This document shows positions 35,449 to 44,240 of a stretch of DNA of 64,000 nt, in pieces; within the stretch, counting starts at the first letter, position 1, and each line of letters begins with the position of its first letter. The notes beneath the pieces were generated by a model. The model worked only from the letters and a program-made list of their open reading frames with translations. It had not been told where the DNA came from and made no database searches. Location of the stretch: the NCBI GenBank assembly GCA_022844275.1, contig JALHMB010000002.1, forward strand, positions 844,580 through 908,579, written 5' to 3'. The DNA is from Hyphomicrobiaceae bacterium (GTDB taxonomy: Bacteria > Pseudomonadota > Alphaproteobacteria > Rhizobiales > Hyphomicrobiaceae). The position numbers and the translations under genes were made by a program.

Positions 35449-36774
35449 ATGAGGCGAGCATTCGTCGTGGCCCTGAAACCTTCAACCGCGAAACTCCCGG
35501 CCAACGTGAAAACGATCCGCCGAGCTGTCAGCGCAGTGGCGGCAACTGGCGCAGCTCGCGAGTTCCGGATCGATGGTGTACGCGGTCTCGTCCTGCTCGC
35601 GCTTCCGAGCGGGACGGCGACCTGGTATCTCCACTACGACGTCGCTGTCGGGCGGAAGCGCAAGCGGCGCAAGCTCAGGATCGGTCGTCTCGACGATATT
35701 TCGCTTGCCGACGCCATTGCCCTCGCCGATCGCCAGCGCCCGCAAATTCGCACTGGCGCCGATCCTGTAGGGCAGCGACAGAACGAACGGCATGAGCCGA
35801 CGTTCGCCGATCTTGTCGAGGAACGCTTTGTAAAGGGCAGTCCCCTTCGCCCCTCCACCGAACGGGACTATCGGCACGTGCTCGCCCATGACGTGCTGCC
35901 CGCCCTCGGACCTTTGCCCGCTCGGGCAGTGACACGGGATCAAGTTGTAAAGGTAATTGACAAGATCACAGGTCGAGGCGCCACCCGCAGAGCCGACACA
36001 GCCAGAGCCATCATTCGATCGATCTTCGCCTTCGGCATTGATCGCGGGCTCGTCGAAAGCAATCCCGCAACCGGGCTGAGGAACCGCCACGCCTACAGGC
36101 CGCGGGAGATCATTGCCGACGCCGAACACATCCGCACGCTGTGGACGGGCATTGAGGACGGGCGGGCGCCCATGGCGCCGACCATCGGGCTCATCGTCCG
36201 CCTTGCCCTGCTGACCGGACTGCGGCGGGCAGAACTCGCCGCCACCCAACGGGCAGACCTCGATCTCGAGTCTGCCCGCCCATTGCTGGTCATCCCGAGC
36301 GGGCGGGCAAAGAACCGCAACCTGCACCGGGTCCCACTCAGCCCGCAGGCTGCCCAGCTCTTCCGGGAGGCCCTTGGGCGGGCGGGCGACAGTCCCTTTG
36401 CCTTCCCCGGTGTCATCCCGGGCACGCACGTCCTCCCGCGCAGCGTCAGCAAGGCCATGGAGCGCGCACGGGATGAGCTAGCCATCCCGGAGGTCACAAT
36501 TCACGATCTACGCCGCACGGTTGGCACGTACATGAGCCAGCTCGGCGTGCCGCGGGACGTGCGCGAGCGTATCCTGAACCACGGCGGCAAGCGGGCGGGC
36601 AATCTCACGGACGGCGTCTACAATCGCTATGAGTTCGATGCCGAGAAGCGGGCAGCACTCGAGCTTTGGGCAGACGCGCTCGACGCCCTCCTCGGGCGCC
36701 GCCCGCCGGAGATCGAGGGCTATCCCGCCCGTCTTGCCCGCCTCAAGGGCGGGACGATGGTACGCGTGGGATGA
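35449..36774 (+). CDS. P4-type tyrosine integrase
   Basis: The 441-aa protein has an N-terminal DUF4102-type arm-binding domain (residues about 15-110, with GVRGLVLLALPSG and LRIGRLDDISLADA), a core-binding domain (about 125-205) and a catalytic domain. The catalytic residues Arg259 (TGLRRAEL), His352 and Arg355 (IHDLRRT), His378 (LNHGG) and Tyr391 (VYNRYE) are all present, so it looks active. It is transcribed away from the tRNA-Arg fragment at 35246. Such integrases insert genomic islands and satellite elements at tRNA 3' ends. Confidence 0.9.
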   Translation: MRRAFVVALKPSTAKLPANVKTIRRAVSAVAATGAAREFRIDGVRGLVLLALPSGTATWYLHYDVAVGRKRKRRKLRIGRLDDISLADAIALADRQRPQIRTGADPVGQRQNERHEPTFADLVEERFVKGSPLRPSTERDYRHVLAHDVLPALGPLPARAVTRDQVVKVIDKITGRGATRRADTARAIIRSIFAFGIDRGLVESNPATGLRNRHAYRPREIIADAEHIRTLWTGIEDGRAPMAPTIGLIVRLALLTGLRRAELAATQRADLDLESARPLLVIPSGRAKNRNLHRVPLSPQAAQLFREALGRAGDSPFAFPGVIPGTHVLPRSVSKAMERARDELAIPEVTIHDLRRTVGTYMSQLGVPRDVRERILNHGGKRAGNLTDGVYNRYEFDAEKRAALELWADALDALLGRRPPEIEGYPARLARLKGGTMVRVG

Positions 36775-36950
36775 TCCGGGCGCGGGAGGACCAGCGTCAT
36801 ACCGGCGGGCCGAATTTCGTCCGAGAAAAACGCGGAACTTGCCGTCCTTTCTTGGGCTTAAATTGGTGCGGTCGGATTCCCGACAGAAGAACCGAGAAGG
36901 ACCGGCAAACCGCACCGTCGTGGAACACACTGCGCGAGACGTCGGTCGCC

Positions 36951-38162
36951 CTAAGCCACGCACGGGAGGGCTACGCCCGTGTAGTATTGACGGGAGGCCT
37001 TGACCTTATGCCCACCCGCGGCCTCGACGGAGAGCTTCACGAGTTGCCCGAAGACATTGGGCGGAATATTCGGCCAGCCACGCTGTTCACGCACCCGCTC
37101 GTACGCGTCGCGAAGCGCACTGCCGACAACACGGAGTTCGGCCCCTCGATGCAGCGTTGCGACGAACATGTCGACCGCTTGACGCTGCGCGTGCTCGTCC
37201 CTCGGCGCCGACCGCCGCTGAGCCTGCGAGCGGGAGCCCTGACGCGCGCGCGGAGCGGTGTTCTTGCGATCCGTCTTCATCGACGCCTCATGCGCTTCCC
37301 GTGGGGATGGTGGCGCCTTATCAGCATCTGGCGTGCTTGGCGGCTCGTGCTCGGCCTTGGCGGCTGTCTCGCGTGCACCCGTTGCCGCCCGGAAGAAGCC
37401 TGCGAACCAGAAGGCCGCGATCTCCGCGATCTCGACGACCGCGGCCCACAACAGCGTCCGCAGCATCTCGGCTTTATCGAGAGAAATGCCCAGCCACGCG
37501 ACCAGCATGATCAGATCCGGTTGACGGCTCTCAGAGGTCGCAGGCTGAAGCGCCAATTCACGACGAAGTTCGGTTTCGCGGGTGCGGAGACGCTCGGCCT
37601 CGATGGCCGTTGCGCGCTCGCCCTCCAGACGCGAGAGGCGCGCGCAGAACTGGCGCTGGCTCCCGCTCGCCGCCGCAGTGCAACCCGATGTAGCATCCCA
37701 AATCCAATGATGCCGCTCAGCAGCGACTTCGGCTTCAACGGTGGCCAGCGGTTTCCAGCCCACCAGTGCCAAGCGGGCGCCAATGGCCACTAACTCGGCA
37801 CGCCTGCTATCATTTTGCTCGATGATCACACGTGCTTGCGTGACGCGCTCGGATCGTTGCAGGGCGAGTAGAGCCACCGCGTTCCAGACCGACACCACAA
37901 TAAAGGGCAAGCAGACTGCTGCACACAGAGCGCCCGCCATGCGGTGCCTTCGCCATGCCGGAACGATCGCGGCGACGAATGTTGCCTTCGCGATATGAAT
38001 TAGCGCCGACTGTAGGCCTGTACCGAAGTTCAGCGTCAGGCCGCCCACGCTTACGACGGCGCCCTGGTCGAGCCAGGCGCCATAGCGATAAGGAGTCGCG
38101 ATCGCGATCGTTCCAACAATTGCGCCTAGCACCAAGAATATGCTGCTCCAAGTCGGTTTCAC
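36951..38162 (-). CDS. Membrane protein with coiled coil and putative C-terminal DNA-binding domain
   Basis: I do not recognise a named family. The 403-aa protein has three N-terminal membrane segments (about 7-24, 50-68, 75-100), a charged helical stretch with coiled-coil character (about 105-215), a fourth hydrophobic segment (about 225-255), a long basic and proline-rich linker (about 265-325), and a compact C-terminus. That C-terminus (SALRDAYERVREQRGWP, then FGQLVKL, ending KASRQYYTGVAL) resembles in pattern the small winged-helix tails of phage/plasmid P4-type primases. It converges on the integrase gene, suggesting it is element cargo. Composition is like its neighbours. Confidence 0.6.
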   Translation of the reverse strand: MKPTWSSIFLVLGAIVGTIAIATPYRYGAWLDQGAVVSVGGLTLNFGTGLQSALIHIAKATFVAAIVPAWRRHRMAGALCAAVCLPFIVVSVWNAVALLALQRSERVTQARVIIEQNDSRRAELVAIGARLALVGWKPLATVEAEVAAERHHWIWDATSGCTAAASGSQRQFCARLSRLEGERATAIEAERLRTRETELRRELALQPATSESRQPDLIMLVAWLGISLDKAEMLRTLLWAAVVEIAEIAAFWFAGFFRAATGARETAAKAEHEPPSTPDADKAPPSPREAHEASMKTDRKNTAPRARQGSRSQAQRRSAPRDEHAQRQAVDMFVATLHRGAELRVVGSALRDAYERVREQRGWPNIPPNVFGQLVKLSVEAAGGHKVKASRQYYTGVALPCVA

Positions 38163-38388
38163 GCCCTCTCCTCCCCTGACATCGCCGCGAGGATTACGTA
38201 CCGGTACGAAGGCGTCGAGCGTGCTTTCATCGCTCGAAATGAGAGACGTGTTTCACGTGGTCTCAAGCGAAAGCACGGGCGATCAACGTGTGGCAATTCA
38301 GCTGTGGATTTCGCCAACACCGAACAGCGATGGGCGCTCTGCCCACGCGGCGCTGGGCGTAATGCCCGCGAACCGGGTGCACGACGGC

Positions 38389-38670
38389 TCATCGCGTATG
38401 CAAAAGGATGGTGACGATCATCGGTACGAAGAAAGCACCGTCACCTTCCTGGTGAATCCGCATCGTACGCAGTGCCGCACTGATCGGAGCCGACCAGAAT
38501 CCGCCGGAACGATCACGCTCAGCCGGGACCTGCTCGGTCAGCGGATTCGCCCGCATGCCGGCCGCGCAGATTACGGTGGCACTCTCGATTGACTGCCCGT
38601 GGCTCAGGGGGACGCTGGTCTCATTCAGTGCCGTCTCGATAAGCGGACCTTCGCGCCGAGATGCGGTCGC
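38389..38670 (-). pseudogene. Fragment of an FAD-dependent NADH dehydrogenase-like oxidoreductase
   Basis: The minus strand reads RISARRS, then after a frameshift LIETALNETSVPLSHGQSIE, ATVICAAGMRANPLTEQVPA and ERDRSGGFWSAP. This corresponds to the middle of FAD/NAD(P)-dependent oxidoreductases, where a conserved tryptophan-containing segment precedes AGMRANPLTEQ. Both ends of the gene are missing and the frame is broken at about 38640. It is a remnant within the mosaic region. The plus-strand frame across 38140-38592 is its shadow. Confidence 0.65.
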
Positions 38671-38879
38671 CGCGGTCTACTCGTGTTCGGCAGAGCTATT
38701 TGAGGTTGGGTGATAACAGCAAAGCGGGGCTCGTCTTCCGCGGTGCATGGTTAATGGGCGAAGAGGCAGGAATCTGTTCCCATCGTGTTGCGGCCTTTTC
38801 CTACGGCGCTAATGTGGGCGTACACACGCGGAAGGGCACGTCCTTGATTAAGTCACCCAAAAGGCCGAGCAGGTCGGCG

Positions 38880-39890
38880 ATGCCTGCTGAGCTGCAGCCG
38901 CAATTGCTTATGGACCGCGCTCGGCAGCAGCTCGCAGCAATCGTGGAGGGCTCGCATGATGCCATTCTCACCAAAGACCTCGACGGCAACATCACGAGCT
39001 GGAACAAAGGAGCTGAAGCGATTTTCGGCTATTCGGCCGACGAGGTCCTGGGAGAGTCAATAACAATCCTGATCCCGCCCGATCGGCACGACGAAGAACC
39101 CAAAATTCTCGATCGCATCCGCCGAGGTGAGCGCGTCGACCACTACGAGACCGTTCGACGCCGCAAGGACGGCGGATTGCTGCACATCTCGCTCACGGTC
39201 TCGCCGATACGCGACGAACAGGGCGTGGTCGTCGGTGCGTCCAAGATCGCGCGCGATGTGACCGCGCTCCATGCTGCGCGGGAGCAGCAGGCCATGCTGC
39301 TCAAGGAAATGCAGCATCGCGTCAAGAATGTGTTTTCCATTGCATCGAGCCTTACCAAGCTGCTGGCGGCCAAAGCTGCGACACCCGCTGAACTCGCCGC
39401 GATGGTGGGTGAGAGGATGACGGCCTTGGCGCGCGCGCACGGGCTTACCGTGGTGGATCCCGAAGCTGAGACCGCTGCTCCAGACCAACCAACCACCCTG
39501 CACGCACTGGTTCGGGTCCTTGTCGCGCCGTTCGTGAGCGAAGGCGACGAGCGCTTTCACCTCGAAGGCCCTGACGTACCGATCAGCTCGCGATCACTCA
39601 CACCGCTTGCACTTGTCGTGAACGAGCTCATTACGAACGCGACCAAGCATGGGGCCTGGCGCGGGCAGTCCGGCCATGTACGCATCCGGTGCGATAAGAC
39701 AGAAGGATTGCTCACGGTATGCTGGCAGGAAACGGAGTGTGAGGAAGCGTTTCACACGCCCGCTCACTCCGGATTTGGCGAGAAGCTGAGCCAGCTCACC
39801 GTTGAGCGTCAGCTGGGGGGCACTATCGTTCGGGAATGGCGGCTGGAGCGGCTTAGCGTGACGTTCACGGCCAGGGAAGATCGACTTTAG
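38880..39890 (+). CDS. PAS-domain HWE-family sensor histidine kinase
   Basis: The 336-aa soluble kinase has a PAS domain (about 15-130: AIVEGSHDAILTKDLDGNIT, GAEAIFGYSADEVLGE, PAC-like VVVGASKIARDVT) and an HWE/HisKA_2 domain with phospho-acceptor His146 (LLKEMQHRVKN). The HATPase contains the N-box LVVNELITNATKHGA, with a weak C-terminal G-box. I placed the start at ATG 38880, where family similarity begins; the frame stays open to 38661 with other ATGs (38661, 38754) lacking good ribosome-binding sites. HWE kinases are typical of alphaproteobacteria and often sense light or general stress. No response regulator adjoins. Confidence 0.83.
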   Translation: MPAELQPQLLMDRARQQLAAIVEGSHDAILTKDLDGNITSWNKGAEAIFGYSADEVLGESITILIPPDRHDEEPKILDRIRRGERVDHYETVRRRKDGGLLHISLTVSPIRDEQGVVVGASKIARDVTALHAAREQQAMLLKEMQHRVKNVFSIASSLTKLLAAKAATPAELAAMVGERMTALARAHGLTVVDPEAETAAPDQPTTLHALVRVLVAPFVSEGDERFHLEGPDVPISSRSLTPLALVVNELITNATKHGAWRGQSGHVRIRCDKTEGLLTVCWQETECEEAFHTPAHSGFGEKLSQLTVERQLGGTIVREWRLERLSVTFTAREDRL

Positions 39891-39941
39891 CGCTTGGCGA
39901 CGCATCATTGGACGTGGCGGGCGTCGACGATGGAGGCGGTT

Positions 39942-40265
39942 ATGACGTCACAGTTTAAGGTCACAGGCCGTGTGATTGCTGCAGGCCGGGCATTGGTAGA
40001 GGTGGGACGTGAGGATTTCGCGAAGGCTGCGGGACTCTCGGTTGAAGCCCTGACGCTCCTCGAGGCCGGCGGCAGCGCGTGGGTGGATTCACAGGTTGAT
40101 GCCGACGCAATCGTGCGGGCGTTTGATACGTTCGGCGTTGTTGTCGTTGACGAGGCGGATGGACTCGGCGCGGGCGTGCGCCTCAAGTTCACGCGTCAGG
40201 ACGTGAAGCAGATTGTGAGACTTGAGACGGAGGGCGGAATGGCTCGGCCGGACGATGCTCCTTAA
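39942..40265 (+). CDS. XRE-like DNA-binding protein
   Basis: GGAGG is spaced 6 nt before ATG 39942. The 107-aa product has a helix-turn-helix resembling Cro/C1 repressors in its N-terminal 60 residues (GRVIAAGRALVEVGREDFAK, AGLSVEALTLLEAGG), then LVRAFDTFGV-like sequence typical of short alphaproteobacterial XRE regulators. The C-terminal segment (LGAGVRLKFTRQDVKQI) is also common in that group. It follows the HWE kinase by 50 nt and could be co-transcribed. Target unknown. Confidence 0.72.
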   Translation: MTSQFKVTGRVIAAGRALVEVGREDFAKAAGLSVEALTLLEAGGSAWVDSQVDADAIVRAFDTFGVVVVDEADGLGAGVRLKFTRQDVKQIVRLETEGGMARPDDAP

Positions 40266-40288
40266 GTCCAGCTCGGACGGCGGTGACA

Positions 40289-40462
40289 TTAATTCGAGAC
40301 TAACAACACCACCGTGAGCATACCGAAAACAATCAGCAGCAGGCCGCCAATTAACATCGGCAAAAGGGTTTGACCTCGCTTCTGGCTGGCTCCGCTTGCG
40401 GATGTGGCTGAGTGCGTGCGATCTGCACTTTTGCTTGGCTTACGACTGTTGTGATTGCCCAT
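40289..40462 (-). CDS. 57-aa single-span membrane protein
   Basis: GGGAG stands 6 nt before this minus-strand ATG. The product has a polar, serine- and lysine-rich N-terminus (MGNHNSRKPSKSADRTHSAT) and a single strongly hydrophobic helix (LLPMLIGGLLLIVFGMLTVV) near the C-terminus. This organisation and the good ribosome-binding site indicate a real small inner-membrane protein. It converges on the XRE-like gene. No family is recognised. Confidence 0.6.
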   Translation of the reverse strand: MGNHNSRKPSKSADRTHSATSASGASQKRGQTLLPMLIGGLLLIVFGMLTVVLLVSN

Positions 40463-41015
40463 GGCGAGCTCCCAACATGAGGCCCCGGCCTCTTATACGC
40501 CGCAGGTTCCTATTGAACTATTATGCTGTTGTGCCCGGTGGGAACAAGCTACCGACAGCGCATGAGCACGTCCGCGTATCTCAGTTGCGTCAAACGTTTG
40601 GGATATGGGGTGCCGATGAGGCGATCGGCCGATTGCTGAGCCCTCGAGCGAATATCCATCCGCTGCTGCGTGAGCTGCTAGATCGACATCATGAGATTCA
40701 GGCCGATATTCTCGACCGGTGGGCACAGTGCTACCCGCGCGTTCCTGTTTCGCTCCCGTGCCAGTCGGGGAGTTTGGGCGGTTTCGCTTAAAAGAACAGG
40801 TGACGATCTACCATCGGGCACCGAAGCGTGGGAGTTTGATCGGGAGTTCGCCCTTGGCGTTCGCGAGCCTATGCCAGTTCAGGCCAATCCCGAACCAATC
40901 TTGCGCGGTATTAAGGCCAGAGGCTTCTTCGTAGGACGTGAGCGATCCAATCCGCTTGGCACGTCGCAGTAGGTCCGTGAGCACCTACCCAGCATGATGC
41001 CTTATCCAGCCGGCA
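40463..41015. other. Gene-poor stretch with a diverged repeat
   Basis: No accepted gene. A plus-strand frame (40396-40791) has some coding-like composition (WGADEAIGRLLSPRANIHPL) but no ribosome-binding site, and overlaps the small membrane gene. The right half holds one copy of a repeat shared with 61.2-61.4 kb, listed separately. Confidence 0.4.
40838..40973 (+). repeat. Diverged ~135-bp repeat, copy A
   Basis: This stretch, from GGAGTTCGCCCTTGGCGTTC to GGCACGTCGCAGTA, matches the reverse complement of 61232-61357 at roughly 70% identity with few gaps. Both copies translate to EFALGVREPM near the start and to a segment ending GFFVxREGSNPxGTSQ-like sequence near the end, which suggests remnants of one protein-coding gene; here both lie in one frame. 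Weak similarity extends some 80 nt upstream. Confidence 0.65.
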
Positions 41016-41186
41016 TAACGATTCCATCCACTCCTGCGGAAACTTTCGGCTGCCCGCACCGATGGCACCGTCGGGTGCGAACAAATCGCCTTTCGCCTGG
41101 ATGAATGCTTCTGGCTGCCCGAGGGTCGGCACGTCGAGATAAGCTAGAATATTGCGTAGCCCTGTCGGCGACTTTGTGTCCGTCAC
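41016..41186 (-). pseudogene. C-terminal fragment of an NADPH-dependent FMN reductase
   Basis: The minus strand encodes LRNILAYLDVPTLGQPEAFI, then AKGDLFAPDGAIGAGSRKF and QEWMESL, which matches the C-terminal end of NADPH-dependent FMN/quinone reductases (the LRNVLAYL, TLGQPEAF and G-LF segments). The nucleotide-binding N-terminus is missing, so only a remnant persists. A GTG at 41186 gives an open frame by chance. Confidence 0.7.
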
Positions 41187-41220
41187 TTATTCTTCTGTCC
41201 GGAAGGCACTGCAGTCGGGG

Positions 41221-42213
41221 CTAGAGCTCGCGCAATACCAGCGTGCGTGTTGCCGGCCTCCCAGATTCGTAACCTCGTGCTATTATTTCACCCGTAGACG
41301 GGTTTCCCATTAGGGCCAAACGCGTATCGGGATTGAGAATTGGCCAGCGGACCCAATTAAACTCAGGATCCCAGGCATTTGAGGTAGTGCGCATGGCCAA
41401 CAGCCTTGCCTCATTTTCGAATGCGGCGTGGTGGCGGCGTTCCGGAGCGATCGCCCGCCATTCGTTGGCTGCGTACGCATCTTCGATTGTGACATGCACG
41501 TTCGGCAGGCGCTCGATCGTCACAGTCAGATCGGCACGAACGCCGGCCAGCGTGTAGATCACAGGTGTCGCGACCAGTGTAGTTTCGAGCATCGTTCGAG
41601 CCGTCTCGTAATCCGGTGCGGTCTCAAACACCCGGCGCAGCAGGTGAATGGGCTGAAGATGCATTGAGCGCCAGAACACGCTGCGGGAGAGAAGGCGGTC
41701 CAAGACTTCCACGCCCAGCCGACGCGGGAGCGTCGGCTGATTGATGGCTGCGGCGAAGCGCCCAGGTGCCACGGCTTGAATGACGCCAGTAAAGGCGGGC
41801 CACGTGAAGGATATCCACGTGCCCAAGGGATTGGCTATCCGCGCTGCCACAACGTGGCGGCCGATGCCGTTAACTTCCCAGTCCAATGTTCTCTGCAGCA
41901 CCGCCGATGTTTCGTCGGCGGCAGGCCGAGCAGCCGTCGTGCACCCCCACTCGTAGGATACATTGAGATAGTAGATGCCTGGCCGCCCGGCGCGATTGGC
42001 CAGGGTTTGGATTTCAGCCAAGTAGGGCGAACGGTTGCGCTCCAACCAGCGGCGAGAGAGCATGTCCGCAACGCGCAGAGTGCGCTGTGATACGTGGCCG
42101 GTCGCCGCTGCGAGAAGCATAAGGGCTCGGCTGCCGACACGCTCGGCAACAGCCATCGCGAAATCAGATCCCACGTTGCACACGGGGATGTTCGGAAGTG
42201 CTCCCTTTGCCAT
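41221..42213 (-). CDS. Acid-ceramidase/choloylglycine-hydrolase-like Ntn hydrolase
   Basis: The 330-aa protein has the layout of acid ceramidase or NAAA-type linear-amide C-N hydrolases: a leader of about 90 residues, then YEWGCTTA with a candidate nucleophilic Cys91, followed by LDWEVNGIGRHVV and WPAFTGVIQAVAPGRFAAAINQ. Later come the conserved asparagine region and a C-terminal RWPILNPDTRL. In this superfamily the cysteine becomes N-terminal after autocleavage. No signal peptide is evident and the bacterial substrate is unknown (amide or acyl-amine type). It lies among gene remnants but is itself full length. Confidence 0.7.
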   Translation of the reverse strand: MAKGALPNIPVCNVGSDFAMAVAERVGSRALMLLAAATGHVSQRTLRVADMLSRRWLERNRSPYLAEIQTLANRAGRPGIYYLNVSYEWGCTTAARPAADETSAVLQRTLDWEVNGIGRHVVAARIANPLGTWISFTWPAFTGVIQAVAPGRFAAAINQPTLPRRLGVEVLDRLLSRSVFWRSMHLQPIHLLRRVFETAPDYETARTMLETTLVATPVIYTLAGVRADLTVTIERLPNVHVTIEDAYAANEWRAIAPERRHHAAFENEARLLAMRTTSNAWDPEFNWVRWPILNPDTRLALMGNPSTGEIIARGYESGRPATRTLVLREL

Positions 42214-42373
42214 CGGCGATTATGCCCCCAAGAGGTTGATAGGTGTCGATGAAGATTTCATATAGACCCTTGCGAGACGAATCTGTGTTCCTCGGGCTCG
42301 GCTATGGCTCAATTCGGAGCAGCCGCAGCGTGCAAGATGGAAATCAACGACGGCGTCTGCGAACGCTGAAAGA

Positions 42374-42856
42374 ATGAATGTCATGCGCTCCGCCTTGCGA
42401 CTCCTGTCCTGCCTTGTCCTGTGTTTTGCCGTCGCGGCATTGGGCGCCTGGGTGACGCGGCCGCAGATCCCAACCTGGTACGCGACGCTTGTGAAACCTT
42501 CGTGGACACCGCCCGCCTGGTTATTCCCTGTCGTGTGGAACGTTCTCTATCTGCTCATGGCCTTGAGCCTATGGCGCCTTTGGGAAAGTGCGCGGGAGCA
42601 TGTCGCCGGCGCCGAAAGTGCGATCTGGCTGTTCATGGCCCAACTTGCCTTGAATGCGGCCTGGTCACCGACCTTTTTTGGACTTCACGCCATCCGAAGC
42701 GGGCTCGCAATCATCGTCGCCTTGGCGATTGTGCTTGTTGTCACGATTGGGGCGGCCTTCCGCGTTGACCGGCCGGCGGCGTGGATGCTGGTGCCCTACC
42801 TCGGCTGGATCGTGTATGCGAGCTCGCTCAACGCTGCGATCGCGATACTCAACTAA
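42374..42856 (+). CDS. tspO: TspO/MBR family tryptophan-rich sensory protein
   Basis: The 160-aa protein has five predicted membrane helices and the aromatic signature of TspO: WYATLVKPSWTPPAWLFPVV, WNVLYLLMALSLW, LALNAAWSPTFFG and YLGWIVYASSLNAAI. TspO proteins bind porphyrins in the membrane and affect tetrapyrrole or stress regulation in alphaproteobacteria. The gene is monocistronic. Confidence 0.92.
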   Translation: MNVMRSALRLLSCLVLCFAVAALGAWVTRPQIPTWYATLVKPSWTPPAWLFPVVWNVLYLLMALSLWRLWESAREHVAGAESAIWLFMAQLALNAAWSPTFFGLHAIRSGLAIIVALAIVLVVTIGAAFRVDRPAAWMLVPYLGWIVYASSLNAAIAILN

Positions 42857-43047
42857 GATAGGTAGGCTGATTTCTGCGCCGTGCGAGGCGAACTCCGATG
42901 TTGCGACGCTCTGCAGCGCGCTCTCGCAATCTGCCTAGAGTACGCAGACGCGCGCTGGCTCGTTGTTTTGCCTCACTTAAACTCTGTAAGATTCTGAAAT
43001 AGAATGACGATAAAAAATAACCAACCAACCGCGCATGTTGCATTGCG

Positions 43048-43269
43048 GCGCTCGCTTGCCTTCTGGCCGCGCTCCTCCTCTACGGGCTCGCCGTCATCGT
43101 CGGCGCAGGCATCTTCGTTGCGATCGCATCGGTCATCGGGCGTGTCGGCCCCGCCGCCCCGCTCTCTTTCGTGCTCGCCGGCATCACGGCGGGCCTCACC
43201 GGTGGCGGCATTCCTTCTGATCGGCACCTCTCGCATTTGGAAGTGACGGATCTGCAAATCACCGGCTGA
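43048..43269 (+). pseudogene. N-terminal fragment of an APC-family amino-acid permease
   Basis: The plus strand reads LLLYGLAVIVGAGIFVAIAS, VIGRVGPAAPLSFVLAGIT and AGLTG before the similarity stops. This is the first-helix region of APC permeases (VIVGAGIFV, GPAAPLSF). The rest of the permease is missing and no start codon with a ribosome-binding site is in frame. Confidence 0.7.
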
Positions 43270-43282
43270 GCTGGCTGAGGCC

Positions 43283-43630
43283 CTATCGACCTTTCTGGTT
43301 CCGAACATACCCAGGAGCACGTGGTGCCAGTGAATCAATATACGCAAGAAGTGCGCGGACATCTGATGCCGTCAACGAAAACATCGGCATTTCATCGTGA
43401 CCGGCAATCACACCGCGTTCTCGCAAGTCGACCAGCCTCTGGATCGGGAAGCGCGTGTCCAATTGCCTGAAGGGAATGACGATCACGTGAGGCGGAATAT
43501 CGTCGTGCGATATGGCATGACAATGCGAGCATCTCTCGACTGCGATGGCGTATCCTCTCTTTATGCATCGTTTTCAGCGCGAGCTGGAAACACAACGAAG
43601 GGGAGTATCGGGAAGATGCACGCCGCCTTG
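43283..43630 (-). pseudogene. Frameshifted c-type cytochrome gene
   Basis: The haem domain reads KRGYAIAVERCSHCHA, then MPMF with a likely methionine ligand and VRALLAYIDSL to the stop at 43283. That frame has no start codon before the haem motif. The adjacent frame upstream encodes a signal-peptide-like segment (FPILPFVVFPARAENDA) that breaks at about 43560. Joining the two needs a single frameshift, so this looks like a recently broken secreted cytochrome. It resembles the intact cytochrome gene at 43882. Confidence 0.7.
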
Positions 43631-43881
43631 GTCAGCCATGAGCCATTCCGCGTCTCGTTGCTCTCCTCGAGCCATTTTTTCCGGGCCATCGACTTGACTC
43701 AGGCTCCGATAGCTCCTTCTGACGGCCGCGCGCGGGACGCATTTGCAAAGTGTCGCATGTTGGATTGACGCGCCTCAAAGCGATTGCCTGAGAAGACAAT
43801 CATGTCACCTGTGGGAGTGGTGGCACAGGGGGCATTGCACGCCCTCGGTCCGCGTTGGATGGCGTGCTGCCACTCCTTACC

Positions 43882-44193
43882 TCATTTCTCCAGGCTCGCA
43901 ATATAGGCGAGCAGTGCTTCAACATCGTCGGGCTCGAACAGGAACTCAGGCATGTCGCCGTGCCCTACGACGATGCCCTCGACGAGATGCTCGACCGGAT
44001 ACCGCTTTGGCAGTTCGCGAAATGGCGGTGCTTTGGCGTGCGGGCTCTGTCCTGTCCGGCCCACGGCGTGGCAGCGCGCGCATTCGCGCTCCGCGATCAT
44101 GCGACCGCGATTTAGCGATGGCTGCTCACCTCTCAATTCATCTGCGGCGCCTTCGGCGAACATAAGTGCCAGCGCACACCACAGAGTTCGCAT
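43882..44193 (-). CDS. Small secreted c-type cytochrome
   Basis: From the ATG at 44193 the 103-aa product has a signal peptide (MRTLWCALALMFAEG), a single haem motif CARCH, a methionine ligand region GDMPEF, and the typical end DDVEALLAYIASLEK. It is a class I-like periplasmic cytochrome. The frame is open further upstream, into a broken Spy-like gene, so longer starts (44244, 44382) are less likely. The C-terminal half is clearly related to the broken cytochrome at 43283, suggesting a tandem duplication. Confidence 0.75.
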   Translation of the reverse strand: MRTLWCALALMFAEGAADELRGEQPSLNRGRMIAERECARCHAVGRTGQSPHAKAPPFRELPKRYPVEHLVEGIVVGHGDMPEFLFEPDDVEALLAYIASLEK

Positions 44194-44240
44194 TGACTTC
44201 GATGGTGCCGCCAACGTTGTTGCGAGCACCAAACGGCAGG

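Noticed and set aside
38140..38592. 150-codon plus-strand frame
   Set aside because: It lies opposite the recognisable FAD-oxidoreductase fragment and has no family character itself.
40396..40791. 131-codon plus-strand frame
   Set aside because: It overlaps the small membrane gene, lacks a ribosome-binding site and resembles nothing I know; kept as undecided intergenic DNA.
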